A stretch of DNA of 64,000 nt from Caldilineaceae bacterium SB0661_bin_32 (lineage in GTDB: Bacteria > Chloroflexota > Anaerolineae > Caldilineales > Caldilineaceae). Position 1 is the stretch's first letter. Each line of letters opens with the position of its first letter. Under the pieces are notes generated by a model, which did no database searches, was not told the DNA's origin, and was given only the letters and a program-made list of their open reading frames with translations. The stretch covers positions 27,814 to 91,813 of the forward strand of contig VXMH01000036.1 in assembly GCA_009841235.1 (NCBI GenBank), in the 5' to 3' direction. Positions 56,200 through 64,000 of this stretch are shown here, piece by piece. A program made the position numbers and the translations under genes.

Positions 56200-57456
56200 A
56201 TGAATACGATAACTCTCACGCCCACAGAGGCGCGTCGTTTAGCCGTCTCCGCCCAGTGTCTGGCGGGGCCGCGCCCAGAGGCCGGCAAGGCCGGCATCCA
56301 CGAGCTGCTCCGCCAGATCAACTGCCTCCAGATCGACCCGATCCGGGCGGTGGAGCGGACCCAGCTGCTGGTGTTGTGGAGCCGGATGGGGTCATTTGAC
56401 CCGTCGTGGCTGGATGAGCTGCAGCGGGAGCGCGTCATAATCGAGGGCGACGCGCACCGGGCCTCCTACGTTCTGACCGAGGACTATCCACTCTTTCGGC
56501 GCTGGATCGGGAGCCTCTTTGAGAGGACAGGCGCCGGGATGGAGCGGACACGCGATTGGATGGAGGCAAACGAACTGCTGCGCGCGGCGATCGTCGAGCG
56601 GCTGGGGGAAGAAGGACCTCTGACGCCAACTGTTTTCGACGACCTGGAAGCGGTGCCCTGGTTCCCTTCCAGATGGTTCAGCGGCAAACCCGCCGCCATG
56701 ATGATGGCTATTTTGAGCTGGCAGGGCGTCGTCATGTGCGTTGGCCGCAAGGGAAATCAGAGGTTGTGGCATCTGCGGGATGCCTGGCTGCCGGAGTGGG
56801 CGGGGCAGCCGCTGCCGCCGGAGGAGGAGGTCGTCGGTCTCACCTGCCAGCGCTCGCTGAAGGCGCTGGGTGTGGCCAGCCGGCGGCAGATCAGCCGTCA
56901 CTTCATTCGCGGCAAATATCCCAATCTGGCGCAGCGGCTGGCGGAGTTGACCGCGGAAGGGAGCGTGCTGCCGGCGCAGATCGTCGGTGAGGAAGGGCCC
57001 TGGGAGGGCGAATGGTATATCCACCGGGACACCGTGCCGCTGCTGGAATCGATCCGCGACGGCGATTGGGCGCCGCGCACCGTATTTCTGTCGCCGTTTG
57101 ACAATCTGATCTGCGACCGGGAACGCACGGAGCAGTTTTTCGACTTTTACTACCGCATCGAGATCTACGTGCCCAAGGCCAAGCGGGAGTACGGCTACTA
57201 TGTGTTGCCGCTGCTGCACGGCGACCGCTTCATCGGCAGAATGGACTCGCAGATCGAGCGCAAGACGGGAATCTACCGTATCCACGCGCTGTATGCGGAG
57301 GAGGGGGCGCGCGTCGACGCGCGTACGGGGGCGGCGGCCGCCGAATCGCTGGTGGAGCTGGCCCGCTTTATCGGCGCCAAACGCGTCGAGCTGGGGGAGA
57401 AGATCCCCGCCGCCTGGCGCGACGCGCTGGAGAAGGAGGTCAGCCAGGGCTTATGA
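56200..57456 (+). CDS. AlkZ/YcaQ-type winged-helix DNA glycosylase-like protein
   Basis: 418 residues. Made of tandem winged helices of the HTH_42 family. INCLQIDPIRAVERTQLLVLWSRMG carries the Q-hydrophobic-D motif (Gln44-Ile-Asp46) of YcaQ-like enzymes, which unhook interstrand crosslinks or remove alkylated bases. LWHLRDAWLPEW and VFLSPFDNLICDRERTEQFFDFYYRIEIYVPKAKREYGYYVLPLLHGDRFIGRMDSQIER are further family segments. It overlaps the transporter gene by 4 bases (ATGA), so the two are translationally coupled. Confidence 0.85.
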   Translation: MNTITLTPTEARRLAVSAQCLAGPRPEAGKAGIHELLRQINCLQIDPIRAVERTQLLVLWSRMGSFDPSWLDELQRERVIIEGDAHRASYVLTEDYPLFRRWIGSLFERTGAGMERTRDWMEANELLRAAIVERLGEEGPLTPTVFDDLEAVPWFPSRWFSGKPAAMMMAILSWQGVVMCVGRKGNQRLWHLRDAWLPEWAGQPLPPEEEVVGLTCQRSLKALGVASRRQISRHFIRGKYPNLAQRLAELTAEGSVLPAQIVGEEGPWEGEWYIHRDTVPLLESIRDGDWAPRTVFLSPFDNLICDRERTEQFFDFYYRIEIYVPKAKREYGYYVLPLLHGDRFIGRMDSQIERKTGIYRIHALYAEEGARVDARTGAAAAESLVELARFIGAKRVELGEKIPAAWRDALEKEVSQGL

Positions 57457-59666
57457 CTGCATCTGCACAGGCGGCTTCGGCGCAGACGGCGAATGCTTCG
57501 GCCCGCTTCGGTACGTTCGGGGGCGTGTTCACGCCGAACGTGCTGACGATTCTGGGGCTGATCCTCTTCTTGCGGGCGGGCTGGGTTGTGGGCCAGGCCG
57601 GCCTGATGGGCGCGCTCTTGATCGTGTTGATCGCCAACTCGATCAGCTTTCTGACCGGTCTGTCGCTCTCCGCGATCGCGACGTCGATGAACGTGCGCGC
57701 GGGCGGCAAGTACTACCTGATCTCGCGCACGCTGGGCCGTGAGATCGGCGGGGCGATCGGGGTGCCCCTCTATCTGTCGCAGGCGATCTCGGTTGCCTTC
57801 TACATCATCGGTTTCACCGAGTCGCTGGAGGGCATCGCCTTCTTCAGCCGGATCGACGCGCGGGTGCTTTCGACACTTATTGCGATTGTGTTTGCGGTGG
57901 TGGCCTTCATCGGCGCCGACTTTGCGATCAAGATCCAGTACTTCATTCTGGCGGCGCTGATGGCGGCGCTGCTCTCCTTCTTTGGTGGAGGCTGGCTGTC
58001 GATCCAGGCGCCGACGCTGACCGCCAGCTACGGCGAGGGCATGAGCTTCTGGAGCGTCTTCGCCGTCTTCTTTCCGGCGGTTACGGGCATTGCGGTGGGC
58101 GCGAGCATGTCGGGCGATCTGAAGGACCCGGGCCGGAGCATCCACAAGGGCACCCTTTTTTCGGTGCTGTTTACGGCCGTCGTCTATTTTCTCTCGGTCA
58201 TCTGGCTCTCGTTGCATGGCACGCCGGATGAGCTGAAGAGCAACACGTTGATCATGCGGGACATCGCGCTCTTTCCGCCGTTGATCCTGATCGGGGTGTG
58301 GGCGGCGACGCTGTCGTCGGCGCTGGGCAGCATCGTGGCCGCGCCGCGCACGCTGCAGGCGATGGCGAACGACGGCATCGTGCCGCGGGCGCTGGGCTCG
58401 CGCCTGGGGAGCAGGACGGAGCCCCGCGTGGGCGTCCTGATCACGGCGGGCATCGCCTTCGCGGTGATCTGGGCCGGCGACCTCAACGTTGTGGCGCCGA
58501 TCATCACGATGTTTTTCCTGAACACCTACGGGATGACCAACCTGGTGGCGGGGATTGAGAAGCTGGTCGGCAACCCCAGTTTCCGGCCGCGGGCGAAAAT
58601 CCATTTCAGCTTCTCCCTGCTGGGGGCGGCCGGCTGCTACGGGGCGATGTTCGTGATCAATCCCGCGGCGACGGTTGTCGCCATCCTGATCAGCTATGGG
58701 ATCTACTTCTACCTGGAGCGCCGCTCGACGATCCGCACGTGGGGCGACGTGCGCAACGGGATCTGGTTTGCGCTGGCGCGGCGGGCGCTGCTCAACCTGG
58801 AGCGTTCGGTCTTCCATGCCAAAAACTGGCGGCCGAACATTCTGGTGTTCACGGGGCAGCCGCATAACCGGGCGCCGCTGGTGGAAATCGCCAACCTGCT
58901 GAGCCGCGGCTATGGCATCGTCTCCTTCTACCAGCTGCTGGTCGGGGATATCGATCAGCTGGCGAAACGCGGGTTGCGCAGGATCGCGCGGCGGCAGATC
59001 CGCACCTTCATCCAGGAGCAGAACATGACCGCCTTTGCGGAGGCGGACATTGTGGAGAACTTCTACGCCGGCGCGGTGACGGTGTGCCAGTCCCATGGGG
59101 TGGGCGGGCTGGAGCCGAACGCAGTGCTGATGGGTTGGAGCGACACGGAGGGCGGGCGCACGCTCTCGTTGCGCCTGCTGTCGACGCTGTTCGAGCTGGG
59201 CAAGTCCGTCCTGTTCCTGCATCACGATGAGAAGCGCGGCTTCGGCAACCGCAAGGTCATCGACGTCTGGTGGCGCGGGCGCAGTGGCAACGGGGACCTG
59301 ATGCTGCTGCTGGCGCATATCATTTCGCAGAGTCCGACCTGGGACGGGGCGTCGATCCGGCTGCTGCAGACGTTGCCGCGCGGGGAAGGGCGGGTACAGA
59401 CCGAGGCGCATCTGCGGGCGCTGCTGGACAGGGTGCGGGTCAATGCCGAGCCGGTGGTGGTCGTGCCCCCGCGGGGTGAACAGTTCCCGGATACCGTGAA
59501 AACATGGAGCAGGGAGACCGACCTGACCCTTCTGGGCATGAACCGGCCGGAAGCGGATGAGTGGGAGAGTTACGGAAACCAGCTCAACGGCTGGCTCAGC
59601 GCCGTGGGCACCGTGCTCCTGATCCACAGCGGCCAGACGGAGGACCTGCTGGCGCCCAACGATTAA
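57453..59666 (+). CDS. Cation-chloride-cotransporter (SLC12)-like amino acid permease family protein
   Basis: 737 residues. About twelve transmembrane helices of the APC fold (FGTFGGVFTPNVLTILGLILFLRAGWVVGQAG, like the TM1 region of eukaryotic Na-K-Cl cotransporters) fill the first ~450 residues. A ~280-residue cytoplasmic domain follows, beginning with FHAKNWRPNILVFTGQPHNRAPLVEIANLLSRGYG, the same NWRP...LVFTG wording found at the start of SLC12 C-terminal domains. The ion specificity of bacterial members is largely untested. Start codon overlaps the AlkZ-like gene. Confidence 0.86.
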   Translation: MTASAQAASAQTANASARFGTFGGVFTPNVLTILGLILFLRAGWVVGQAGLMGALLIVLIANSISFLTGLSLSAIATSMNVRAGGKYYLISRTLGREIGGAIGVPLYLSQAISVAFYIIGFTESLEGIAFFSRIDARVLSTLIAIVFAVVAFIGADFAIKIQYFILAALMAALLSFFGGGWLSIQAPTLTASYGEGMSFWSVFAVFFPAVTGIAVGASMSGDLKDPGRSIHKGTLFSVLFTAVVYFLSVIWLSLHGTPDELKSNTLIMRDIALFPPLILIGVWAATLSSALGSIVAAPRTLQAMANDGIVPRALGSRLGSRTEPRVGVLITAGIAFAVIWAGDLNVVAPIITMFFLNTYGMTNLVAGIEKLVGNPSFRPRAKIHFSFSLLGAAGCYGAMFVINPAATVVAILISYGIYFYLERRSTIRTWGDVRNGIWFALARRALLNLERSVFHAKNWRPNILVFTGQPHNRAPLVEIANLLSRGYGIVSFYQLLVGDIDQLAKRGLRRIARRQIRTFIQEQNMTAFAEADIVENFYAGAVTVCQSHGVGGLEPNAVLMGWSDTEGGRTLSLRLLSTLFELGKSVLFLHHDEKRGFGNRKVIDVWWRGRSGNGDLMLLLAHIISQSPTWDGASIRLLQTLPRGEGRVQTEAHLRALLDRVRVNAEPVVVVPPRGEQFPDTVKTWSRETDLTLLGMNRPEADEWESYGNQLNGWLSAVGTVLLIHSGQTEDLLAPND

Positions 59667-59708
59667 ACTGCTGTTTGGGGCATCGCCTCGACTCGATTGC
59701 AGACTGTT

Positions 59709-60539
59709 CTACCTCATGAACGATCCACCGGTGACGGGAACGGAGAGGCCGGTCAGAAAAGCGGCTCCATCCGACGCCAGGAAGGAGACTGCGTGGGCAA
59801 GATCTTCGGTTTGGGCGAGGCGGCCTACCGGGGTACTTCCCGCTGCCCCGGACAGAAGGGCGTCCGTCGCTTCCTTCACTTGCAGCTCAGAGTTTTCGAA
59901 CAGGTTGGTCATGTGTCCGACTCGTTCGGTGGGGGTGAGACTGGGGCAGATGGCGTTGACGGTGATCCCGTGTGGAGCCAGCTCCTGGGCGAGGGACTGT
60001 GTCAGGCCGACAATTGCGAATTTGGAAGAGCAGTAGGCGGCAAAACGGGCAATCCCTCGCAGCCCCAACACTGAGGAGACGCTGATAATTCGACCGCCGC
60101 CGCCGAGTGCCATCATGTGACGTGCGGCCGCCTGACTGCAGATAAAGGTTCCATTGAGATTTACGGACATGACGCGGTCCCATTCATGCTGGGGCAGATC
60201 GACGACCGGCACTCTGTCGCCGCCGCCGCGGGCCCCCGCATTGTTTACCAGAATATCCAATCGTCCGAAGGTCTCGATTGTCTGCTGCATGGCGGCTTCG
60301 ACGGCATCGCCATCGGTTATGTTGCAGGTCAGGGCCAGGGAACGGCGCCCGAGAGCCTCGATTTCGGCCTGCAGTGCCGGCAGGCCCCCCCACTCCGAGT
60401 CGGCATATGGCTTCATCACGATGTCGGTCACGACGACGTCGGCTCCATCCTCAGCCAATCGCCGGGCGATCCCCCGGCCGATGCCGTGTTCGCCCCCCGC
60501 GCCGGTAATGAGTGCAACTTTCCCCTTCAGGTTGAACAT
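59709..60539 (-). CDS. Short-chain dehydrogenase/reductase
   Basis: 276 residues, GGAGG before the ATG. Classical SDR: cofactor motif TGAGGEHGIGRGIARRLAEDGADVVVTDI, NNAGARGGG, catalytic Ser in ISVSSVLG, YCSSK, and the C-terminal LASDGAAFLTGLSVPVTGGSF. Asp at the end of beta-2 (TDI) suggests NAD(H). Substrate unknown. Confidence 0.88.
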   Translation of the reverse strand: MFNLKGKVALITGAGGEHGIGRGIARRLAEDGADVVVTDIVMKPYADSEWGGLPALQAEIEALGRRSLALTCNITDGDAVEAAMQQTIETFGRLDILVNNAGARGGGDRVPVVDLPQHEWDRVMSVNLNGTFICSQAAARHMMALGGGGRIISVSSVLGLRGIARFAAYCSSKFAIVGLTQSLAQELAPHGITVNAICPSLTPTERVGHMTNLFENSELQVKEATDALLSGAAGSTPVGRLAQTEDLAHAVSFLASDGAAFLTGLSVPVTGGSFMR

Positions 60540-61047
60540 TTCACTGTCCTCCGAATGGCTTGGATGCAGCGGTCACGTTTCGACGGTTCGCTCAGCCGGC
60601 TCGCATCCGTCCCATTCCGGGAACAGACCGGCGATTCGATTTCGGCGCCGCTTTCTGAAGTTCACTGTGGCTTTGATCTTAGCACCGGACGGTGGGGGGA
60701 TGCAATTGGCGTGTCGTTCGATCTTTCGATTCAGGACGTTAGGTTTTGGATTTACCCGCTGCCCCCCTTTTTTTGTCGACGACTTTTGGCCTGGCTCAGA
60801 GGCGGGAACAGCCGCGATTCGTGCTTGGGCGATATGCGCCGGACTGTTACTCCACTTTCTGCTGTGCTATACTGCGCACGGCGGGCCGCCGCGGCCTGCC
60901 CGACATTTCGCCGCTGGTAGCTGAGTGGGGCGCGTTGGAGGTCAATTACGCTTTCTCGCTGCGCAGCGGCGCCGTTTACATCATTCCTTTGGCCGGCTTT
61001 CGCAGTTGCGAACGGTCGGCTCGCCATTCCACCCGGAGAAAAGAACA
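60540..61047. other. Gene-free divergent intergenic region
   Basis: About 508 bases between the SDR gene and the aldolase-like gene. No gene recognised; frames reading into the aldolase gene from here lack similarity before position 61048. A TATACT at 60853-60858 on the plus strand could be a -10 element, but only a poor -35 element is at the right distance. Confidence 0.4.
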
Positions 61048-61833
61048 ATGCGCGCGAATCCGATTCGCAAGTTGCTCGATGAGGGCAAACCGACGCTGGC
61101 TACCCACATTCACAGCGTGTGGCCCAATGTCGTGGAGGCGCTGGGCCATACGGGCTTGTACGACTATGTGGAATTCGTGGCCGAGTACGGAACCTACACC
61201 CTGCACGATCTGGACAACATCTGCCGCGCCGCGGAGCTCCACGGCCTCGGCTCGATGATCAAGATCGACTGGGCGAACAACGAGTTTGTCGCGCAACGGG
61301 CCGTCGGGTCGGGTTTCAACAGCGTGCTCTTTTCCGACGTGCGCTCCGCCGCCGGCGCGGCCGACTGCGTGAGCTATGTGCGCGCGGATACGCCCCATGC
61401 GGGCGGCACCTTCGGCGTGGCGACGCGCCGCTTTTCCTACATGGGCTACGGCGGCAACGACGCCTACGTGCAGGCGCTCGACGACGTCGTGGTGGCGCTG
61501 ATGCTGGAAAAGAAGCCCGCCCTCGATGAGCTGGACGAAATCCTGGCGGTGGACGGCGTGGAGATACTGCAGTGGGGGCCGTCCGACTTTTCAATGAGTA
61601 TCGGCAAGCTGGGGCAGCGCAATGATCCGCAGGTGCAGGCCGCCGCGCAGCGGGTGATCGACGGCTGTCTGGCGACCGGCGTTCATCCGCGCATTGAGAT
61701 CGGCACGGCGGACGATGCCAAGCGCTATTTGGACATGGGCGCGCGGCACTTCTGCATCGGCACCGACATTGCCATCCTGCACCAATGGTGGCAGAAGGAA
61801 GGCGAGGATATGCGCAAGGCGCTGGACGAGTGA
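61048..61833 (+). CDS. HpcH/HpaI-family aldolase
   Basis: 261 residues from the ATG at 61048 (MRANPIRKLLDEGKPTLATHIHSV), preceded by CCGGAGAAAA. TIM-barrel class II pyruvate aldolase family: DYVEFVAEYGTYTLHDLDNICRAAE, MIKIDWANNEFVAQRAVGSGFNSVLFSDVRSA and EILQWGPSDFSMSIG, with the acidic metal ligands. Would cleave a 2-keto-4-hydroxy acid to pyruvate or glyoxylate plus an aldehyde. The KDPG-type aldolase at 4.2 kb is a different fold family. Confidence 0.85.
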   Translation: MRANPIRKLLDEGKPTLATHIHSVWPNVVEALGHTGLYDYVEFVAEYGTYTLHDLDNICRAAELHGLGSMIKIDWANNEFVAQRAVGSGFNSVLFSDVRSAAGAADCVSYVRADTPHAGGTFGVATRRFSYMGYGGNDAYVQALDDVVVALMLEKKPALDELDEILAVDGVEILQWGPSDFSMSIGKLGQRNDPQVQAAAQRVIDGCLATGVHPRIEIGTADDAKRYLDMGARHFCIGTDIAILHQWWQKEGEDMRKALDE

Positions 61834-61856
61834 CGAGTAGCGGCCGGTGAGCGCGT

Positions 61857-62882
61857 TCAGCCGACGCGTTCGAGAAAGCGGACGTCGTTGGTGAAGAAGT
61901 AGCGGATGTCGTCGATGCCGTATTTGAGCATGGCGATGCGCTCGGGGCCCATGCCGAAGGCGAAGCCGCTGAAGACCGCCGGGTCGTAGCCGCCGTTGTG
62001 CAGGACGATCGGGTGGACCATACCGGCGCCCAGGATCTCGAGCCAGCCGGTCTGTTTGCAGATGCGGCAGCCTTTGGCCTCACACAGAACGCAGCCGGCG
62101 TCGACCTCGACGCTGGGCTCGGTGAACGGGAAGTAGCTCTTGCGGAAGCGCAGCGCACAGCCTTCGCCGAACATCTGGTTGGCGAAGTTTACCAGCGTGC
62201 CCTTGAGATCGCTGAAGGTCACGTTGTGGCCGACGACCAGCCCTTCGACCTGGTGGAACATCATGTCGTAGCGGGCGCTGACATCCTCGTGGCGGTAGCA
62301 TTTTCCGGGCAAAATGACGCGGATCGGCTCCGGGCAGTATTCGCGCATGGCGTGGATCTGGCCGGGGCTGGTGTGCGTGCGCAGGATGACGCCGGGCGTG
62401 GTGGTGTAGAAGGTATCCCACATGTCGCGGGCCGGATGGCCCGGGGGGATGTTGAGGAGGCCGAAGTTGTAGTCGTCCGTCTCGACTTCGGGCGAGTCGT
62501 AGACTTGGAACCCCATCTGGCCGAAGATCTGCGCGATTTCGCGCAGCGTCTGGTTGCTGGGATGGATCTTGCCGAGCGTGGGCCGCCGGCCCGGCATGGT
62601 GACGTCCACGCCTTCGGCTGCCAGCGTCTCCTCCATCTCCTGGCGGCGGATCCCCTCCTGGCGCGTGTGCAGGGCCTCTTCGAGCAGCTTCTTGAGCTCG
62701 TTGCCGGCGCGGCCGGCCGCGGGCCGCTCTTCGCGGGGCAGGTCGCTCAATCCGCGCAGGAAGTCGGTGAGGGCGCCGTTGCGGCCGAGGTAGTCGCGAA
62801 ACCAGGCCTCGGTGGCCTCGACGGTCCCGGCTGCGGCCAGCTCTTCCTGTGCGCGGGTCTGTAGTTCTTCAAGCGCCTGCAT
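61857..62882 (-). CDS. pheS: Phenylalanyl-tRNA synthetase alpha subunit
   Basis: 341 residues from the ATG at 62882; a GTG four codons earlier is possible. Class II synthetase core: HPSNQTLREIAQIFGQMGFQVYDSPEVETDDYNF, TFYTTTPGVILRTHTSPGQIHAM, MMFHQVEGLVVGHNVTFSDLKGTL, and GGYDPAVFSGFAFGMGPERIAMLKYGIDDIRYFFTNDVRFL. An N-terminal coiled coil for tRNA binding is present. A CVLC...CRIC four-cysteine knot, seen in many bacterial PheS proteins, precedes the catalytic end. pheT is not the next gene downstream; the operon is split. Confidence 0.96.
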   Translation of the reverse strand: MQALEELQTRAQEELAAAGTVEATEAWFRDYLGRNGALTDFLRGLSDLPREERPAAGRAGNELKKLLEEALHTRQEGIRRQEMEETLAAEGVDVTMPGRRPTLGKIHPSNQTLREIAQIFGQMGFQVYDSPEVETDDYNFGLLNIPPGHPARDMWDTFYTTTPGVILRTHTSPGQIHAMREYCPEPIRVILPGKCYRHEDVSARYDMMFHQVEGLVVGHNVTFSDLKGTLVNFANQMFGEGCALRFRKSYFPFTEPSVEVDAGCVLCEAKGCRICKQTGWLEILGAGMVHPIVLHNGGYDPAVFSGFAFGMGPERIAMLKYGIDDIRYFFTNDVRFLERVG

Positions 62883-62938
62883 CTCTTTTCTCACAGTCTC
62901 GGCATAAGGGACTGAACGGCCGGCGGCCGCTTTTGCGC

Positions 62939-62967
62939 GTTATACAGTTGTCAACTGTAGGGCAAAA
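62939..62967 (-). promoter_or_regulatory. pheS promoter region with a 17-base palindrome over the -10 element
   Basis: A minus-strand TATAAC (62944-62939) about 57 bases before the pheS ATG overlaps the perfect inverted repeat TACAGTTG-T-CAACTGTA (62943-62959). The matching -35 element is weak (TTTTGC, 62967-62962, 17-base spacing), as expected for a regulated promoter. The palindrome is a candidate operator. Confidence 0.5.
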
Positions 62968-63149
62968 CGGGTCGCAAGTCAAAAACTGATGGTTTATGTA
63001 CAGCGCTCAGGCACACTGTGGGCGAATTCGTCAGGGAGCAGGTCAAAGGTTCAAACTGTTTCTCGTTGAGACAAGTCCAGTTCAGAAACCACACGTGAAC
63101 CGGAGTCAAATCTCGTTCTGTCTGCCTCATTGATTATAGTTTCCATTTG

Positions 63150-63176
63150 AGAGCCGCCGTCGCGCGACGGTGGCTT
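63150..63176 (+). terminator. Hairpin followed by T run between two minus-strand genes
   Basis: AGCCGCCGTCG (63150-63160) and CGACGGTGGCT (63163-63173) pair with one G-U, followed on the plus strand by TTTT. On the minus strand the U run is absent. Its best use is as a barrier behind the small Cys/His gene or as a bidirectional terminator; no plus-strand gene precedes it. Confidence 0.4.
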
Positions 63177-63197
63177 TTCTATAGCGCCCCTTCCCGT

Positions 63198-63749
63198 TCA
63201 GGACAGCTTCGGGGGTTCGTCCGGGTCGGAGGGGTTTTCAGATTCGGCGAAGTCGTGGGCGTCGAGGGATTCGCTGCGGTAGCGGTCCTGTCTGGCGGTG
63301 ATCAGGTCGGCGGCTTTGAGGAGATCGAGGTCGGCGCGTGCGTCGCGCTGTTTGGCGGCCGCGGGCCGGCGTTTTCCGGCGCGGGGTTTGGCGGCGGGCG
63401 CCCGGCGTTTTCCGGCGCGGATAGTACCCATTTCCTCGCCTGCGCGGCGGTAGATCTCCAGTTTCAATTTGATGCCCCGGCAGACGGAGGCGTAGGCTTC
63501 GGGGCTGAGCGACCCCTCCTTCACCCTTTTCAGGGCTTCTTGGTGGAGATCAAGGATCTCTTGGAGCCATTCGGGGGTCCTTCTGTCGAGGCGTGCGGCG
63601 GCGGAGCTTTTGCCGCCGGGGGCGCGCCTTCCGCCGACCTCGTAGAGGAGAGGTCCGTGCGCGCTGCAGTAGCCGTTATATTTGTCGAGGCCGTATCCCC
63701 GGCAGGGGAGGCCGTCCTTTCTGATTCCTTTGCAGAGTTTTTTGGCCAT
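63198..63749 (-). CDS. Small Cys/His-motif protein with basic repetitive tail
   Basis: 183 residues from the ATG at 63749. The N-terminus KKLCKGIRKDGLPCRGYGLDKYNGYCSAH has a C-x9-C-x11-C-x2-H spacing that could bind one zinc ion. A helical middle (ARLDRRTPEWLQEILDLHQEALKRVKEGSLSPEAYASVCRGIKLKLEIYRRA) follows, then two copies of a basic RAGKRR-Ala/Pro unit, histone H1-like, encoded by a direct DNA repeat near 63370-63420. An acidic C-terminus ends it. Unnamed family; phage terminase-small-subunit-like or nucleic-acid-binding roles are guesses. Confidence 0.65.
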   Translation of the reverse strand: MAKKLCKGIRKDGLPCRGYGLDKYNGYCSAHGPLLYEVGGRRAPGGKSSAAARLDRRTPEWLQEILDLHQEALKRVKEGSLSPEAYASVCRGIKLKLEIYRRAGEEMGTIRAGKRRAPAAKPRAGKRRPAAAKQRDARADLDLLKAADLITARQDRYRSESLDAHDFAESENPSDPDEPPKLS

Positions 63750-63892
63750 TCGTGGTTGCGCCTCCAATGCGTGTTGGTCTCGTCGTCCCGCTGAAGAGAT
63801 TATAACACGGCAGGGGCGGGGACGGTTGTTTCGACGAGAGGGAAGCAGGCGCCGCGGCCGGCTCGTGGCAGAGCATCTGTGACGCGATTGGG

Positions 63893-64000
63893 TCAGCCGC
63901 GGTCCTGGCGCAGTCGAGCTATTTCGGCCTTCATGGCTTGCATCTGTTCCTCCGCCTGACGCCGGGCGGCAGCTTCCCCGGCAGCCCGTTCCTCCGCCTG
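63893..64000 (-). CDS. C-terminal coiled-coil end of a gene cut by the window edge
   Basis: 36 codons, open to the window end: QAEERAAGEAAARRQAEEQM, then QAMKAEIARLRQDRG and a stop. Ala/Glu/Arg coiled-coil tails of this form end many Uma2-family (DUF820) nuclease-like proteins in Chloroflexota and Cyanobacteria, so that is the best guess; the core lies outside. Confidence 0.5.
   Translation of the reverse strand, partial: QAEERAAGEAAARRQAEEQMQAMKAEIARLRQDRG

Noticed and set aside
54741..56438. Minus-strand open frame of about 560 codons over the M20 peptidase gene
   Set aside because: Arg/His-rich antisense frame without motifs, running through the start of the next conserved gene as well.
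57273..59627. Minus-strand open frame of almost 800 codons opposite the transporter
   Set aside because: Its translation is dominated by Arg, His, Gln and Pro as expected from the complement of GC-rich membrane-protein codons. The plus strand encodes a well-formed permease.
62883..63197. T-box or other tRNA-sensing leader for pheS
   Set aside because: No T-box core sequence, specifier-like hairpin or terminator precedes pheS. The promoter and palindrome are close to the start codon and leave little leader.

Overview
The window is dense, GC-rich bacterial chromosome and most likely comes from a member of the Chloroflexota (Anaerolineae or Caldilineae-like). This placement is an inference from gene content. 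It rests on a complete atpBEFHAGDC operon, a Tat lipoprotein-type molybdenum enzyme, CcmH with a CPLC motif and extra cysteines, several phytanoyl-CoA dioxygenase-type enzymes, large extracellular glycosidase-like proteins, and an orphan coding tail ending in QYLPRVRK, which resembles C-termini I associate with exported proteins of this phylum. No rRNA, tRNA, CRISPR array or complete insertion sequence was recognised.

Layout. 1-6.8 kb: a GNAT-VOC fusion cut by the window edge, a sulfite-oxidase-like enzyme, the NAD(P)HX repair enzyme Nnr, a KDPG-type aldolase, plsX and a membrane protein. 6.8-13 kb (minus strand): radC, a frameshifted PD-(D/E)XK-type pseudogene, a ThiO/DAO-like oxidase, a PQQ-type sugar dehydrogenase lipoprotein, a PhyH dioxygenase and a metal-dependent cyclase. 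13-17.5 kb (plus): a DtxR-type regulator behind a consensus promoter, ccmH and ccmG, rimO and a methyltransferase. 17.6-24.2 kb: aldehyde dehydrogenase, a second PhyH enzyme, an FGGY sugar kinase and the proBA operon. 24.3-30.4 kb: a 1073-residue membrane-anchored SH3b/glycosidase protein, nuclease-like genes with Leu/Glu-rich repeats and a sialidase-like protein. 30.4-37.4 kb: the ATP synthase operon. 37.7-39.8 kb: a Ser/Thr kinase divergent from an FHA/winged-helix protein. 39.9-45.4 kb: hemW, a HAD phosphatase, coaD, a coiled-coil protein, a second glycosidase-like protein and an anchored solute-binding protein. 45.5-49.2 kb: ilvE, a gene remnant and a VWA/MoxR pair.

49.8-54.3 kb is the most distinctive part: four tightly packed minus-strand genes of visibly lower GC encoding a DNA methyltransferase, an SF2 helicase, a PD-(D/E)XK-like nuclease and a MORC/MutL-like GHKL ATPase. 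The order and overlaps point to one restriction-modification-type defence system in which an ATPase clamp and a translocase act with the nuclease, and the methylase marks self DNA. GC-rich housekeeping and catabolic genes resume at 54.97 kb: M20 peptidase, AlkZ-like DNA glycosylase, a cation-chloride-cotransporter-like permease, SDR, an HpcH-type aldolase and pheS. They are followed by a small Cys/His protein with a basic tail and the end of another coiled-coil gene.

Starts were adjusted where a Shine-Dalgarno sequence or the family N-terminus argued for it. Functions come from motifs read by eye; no database search was run.
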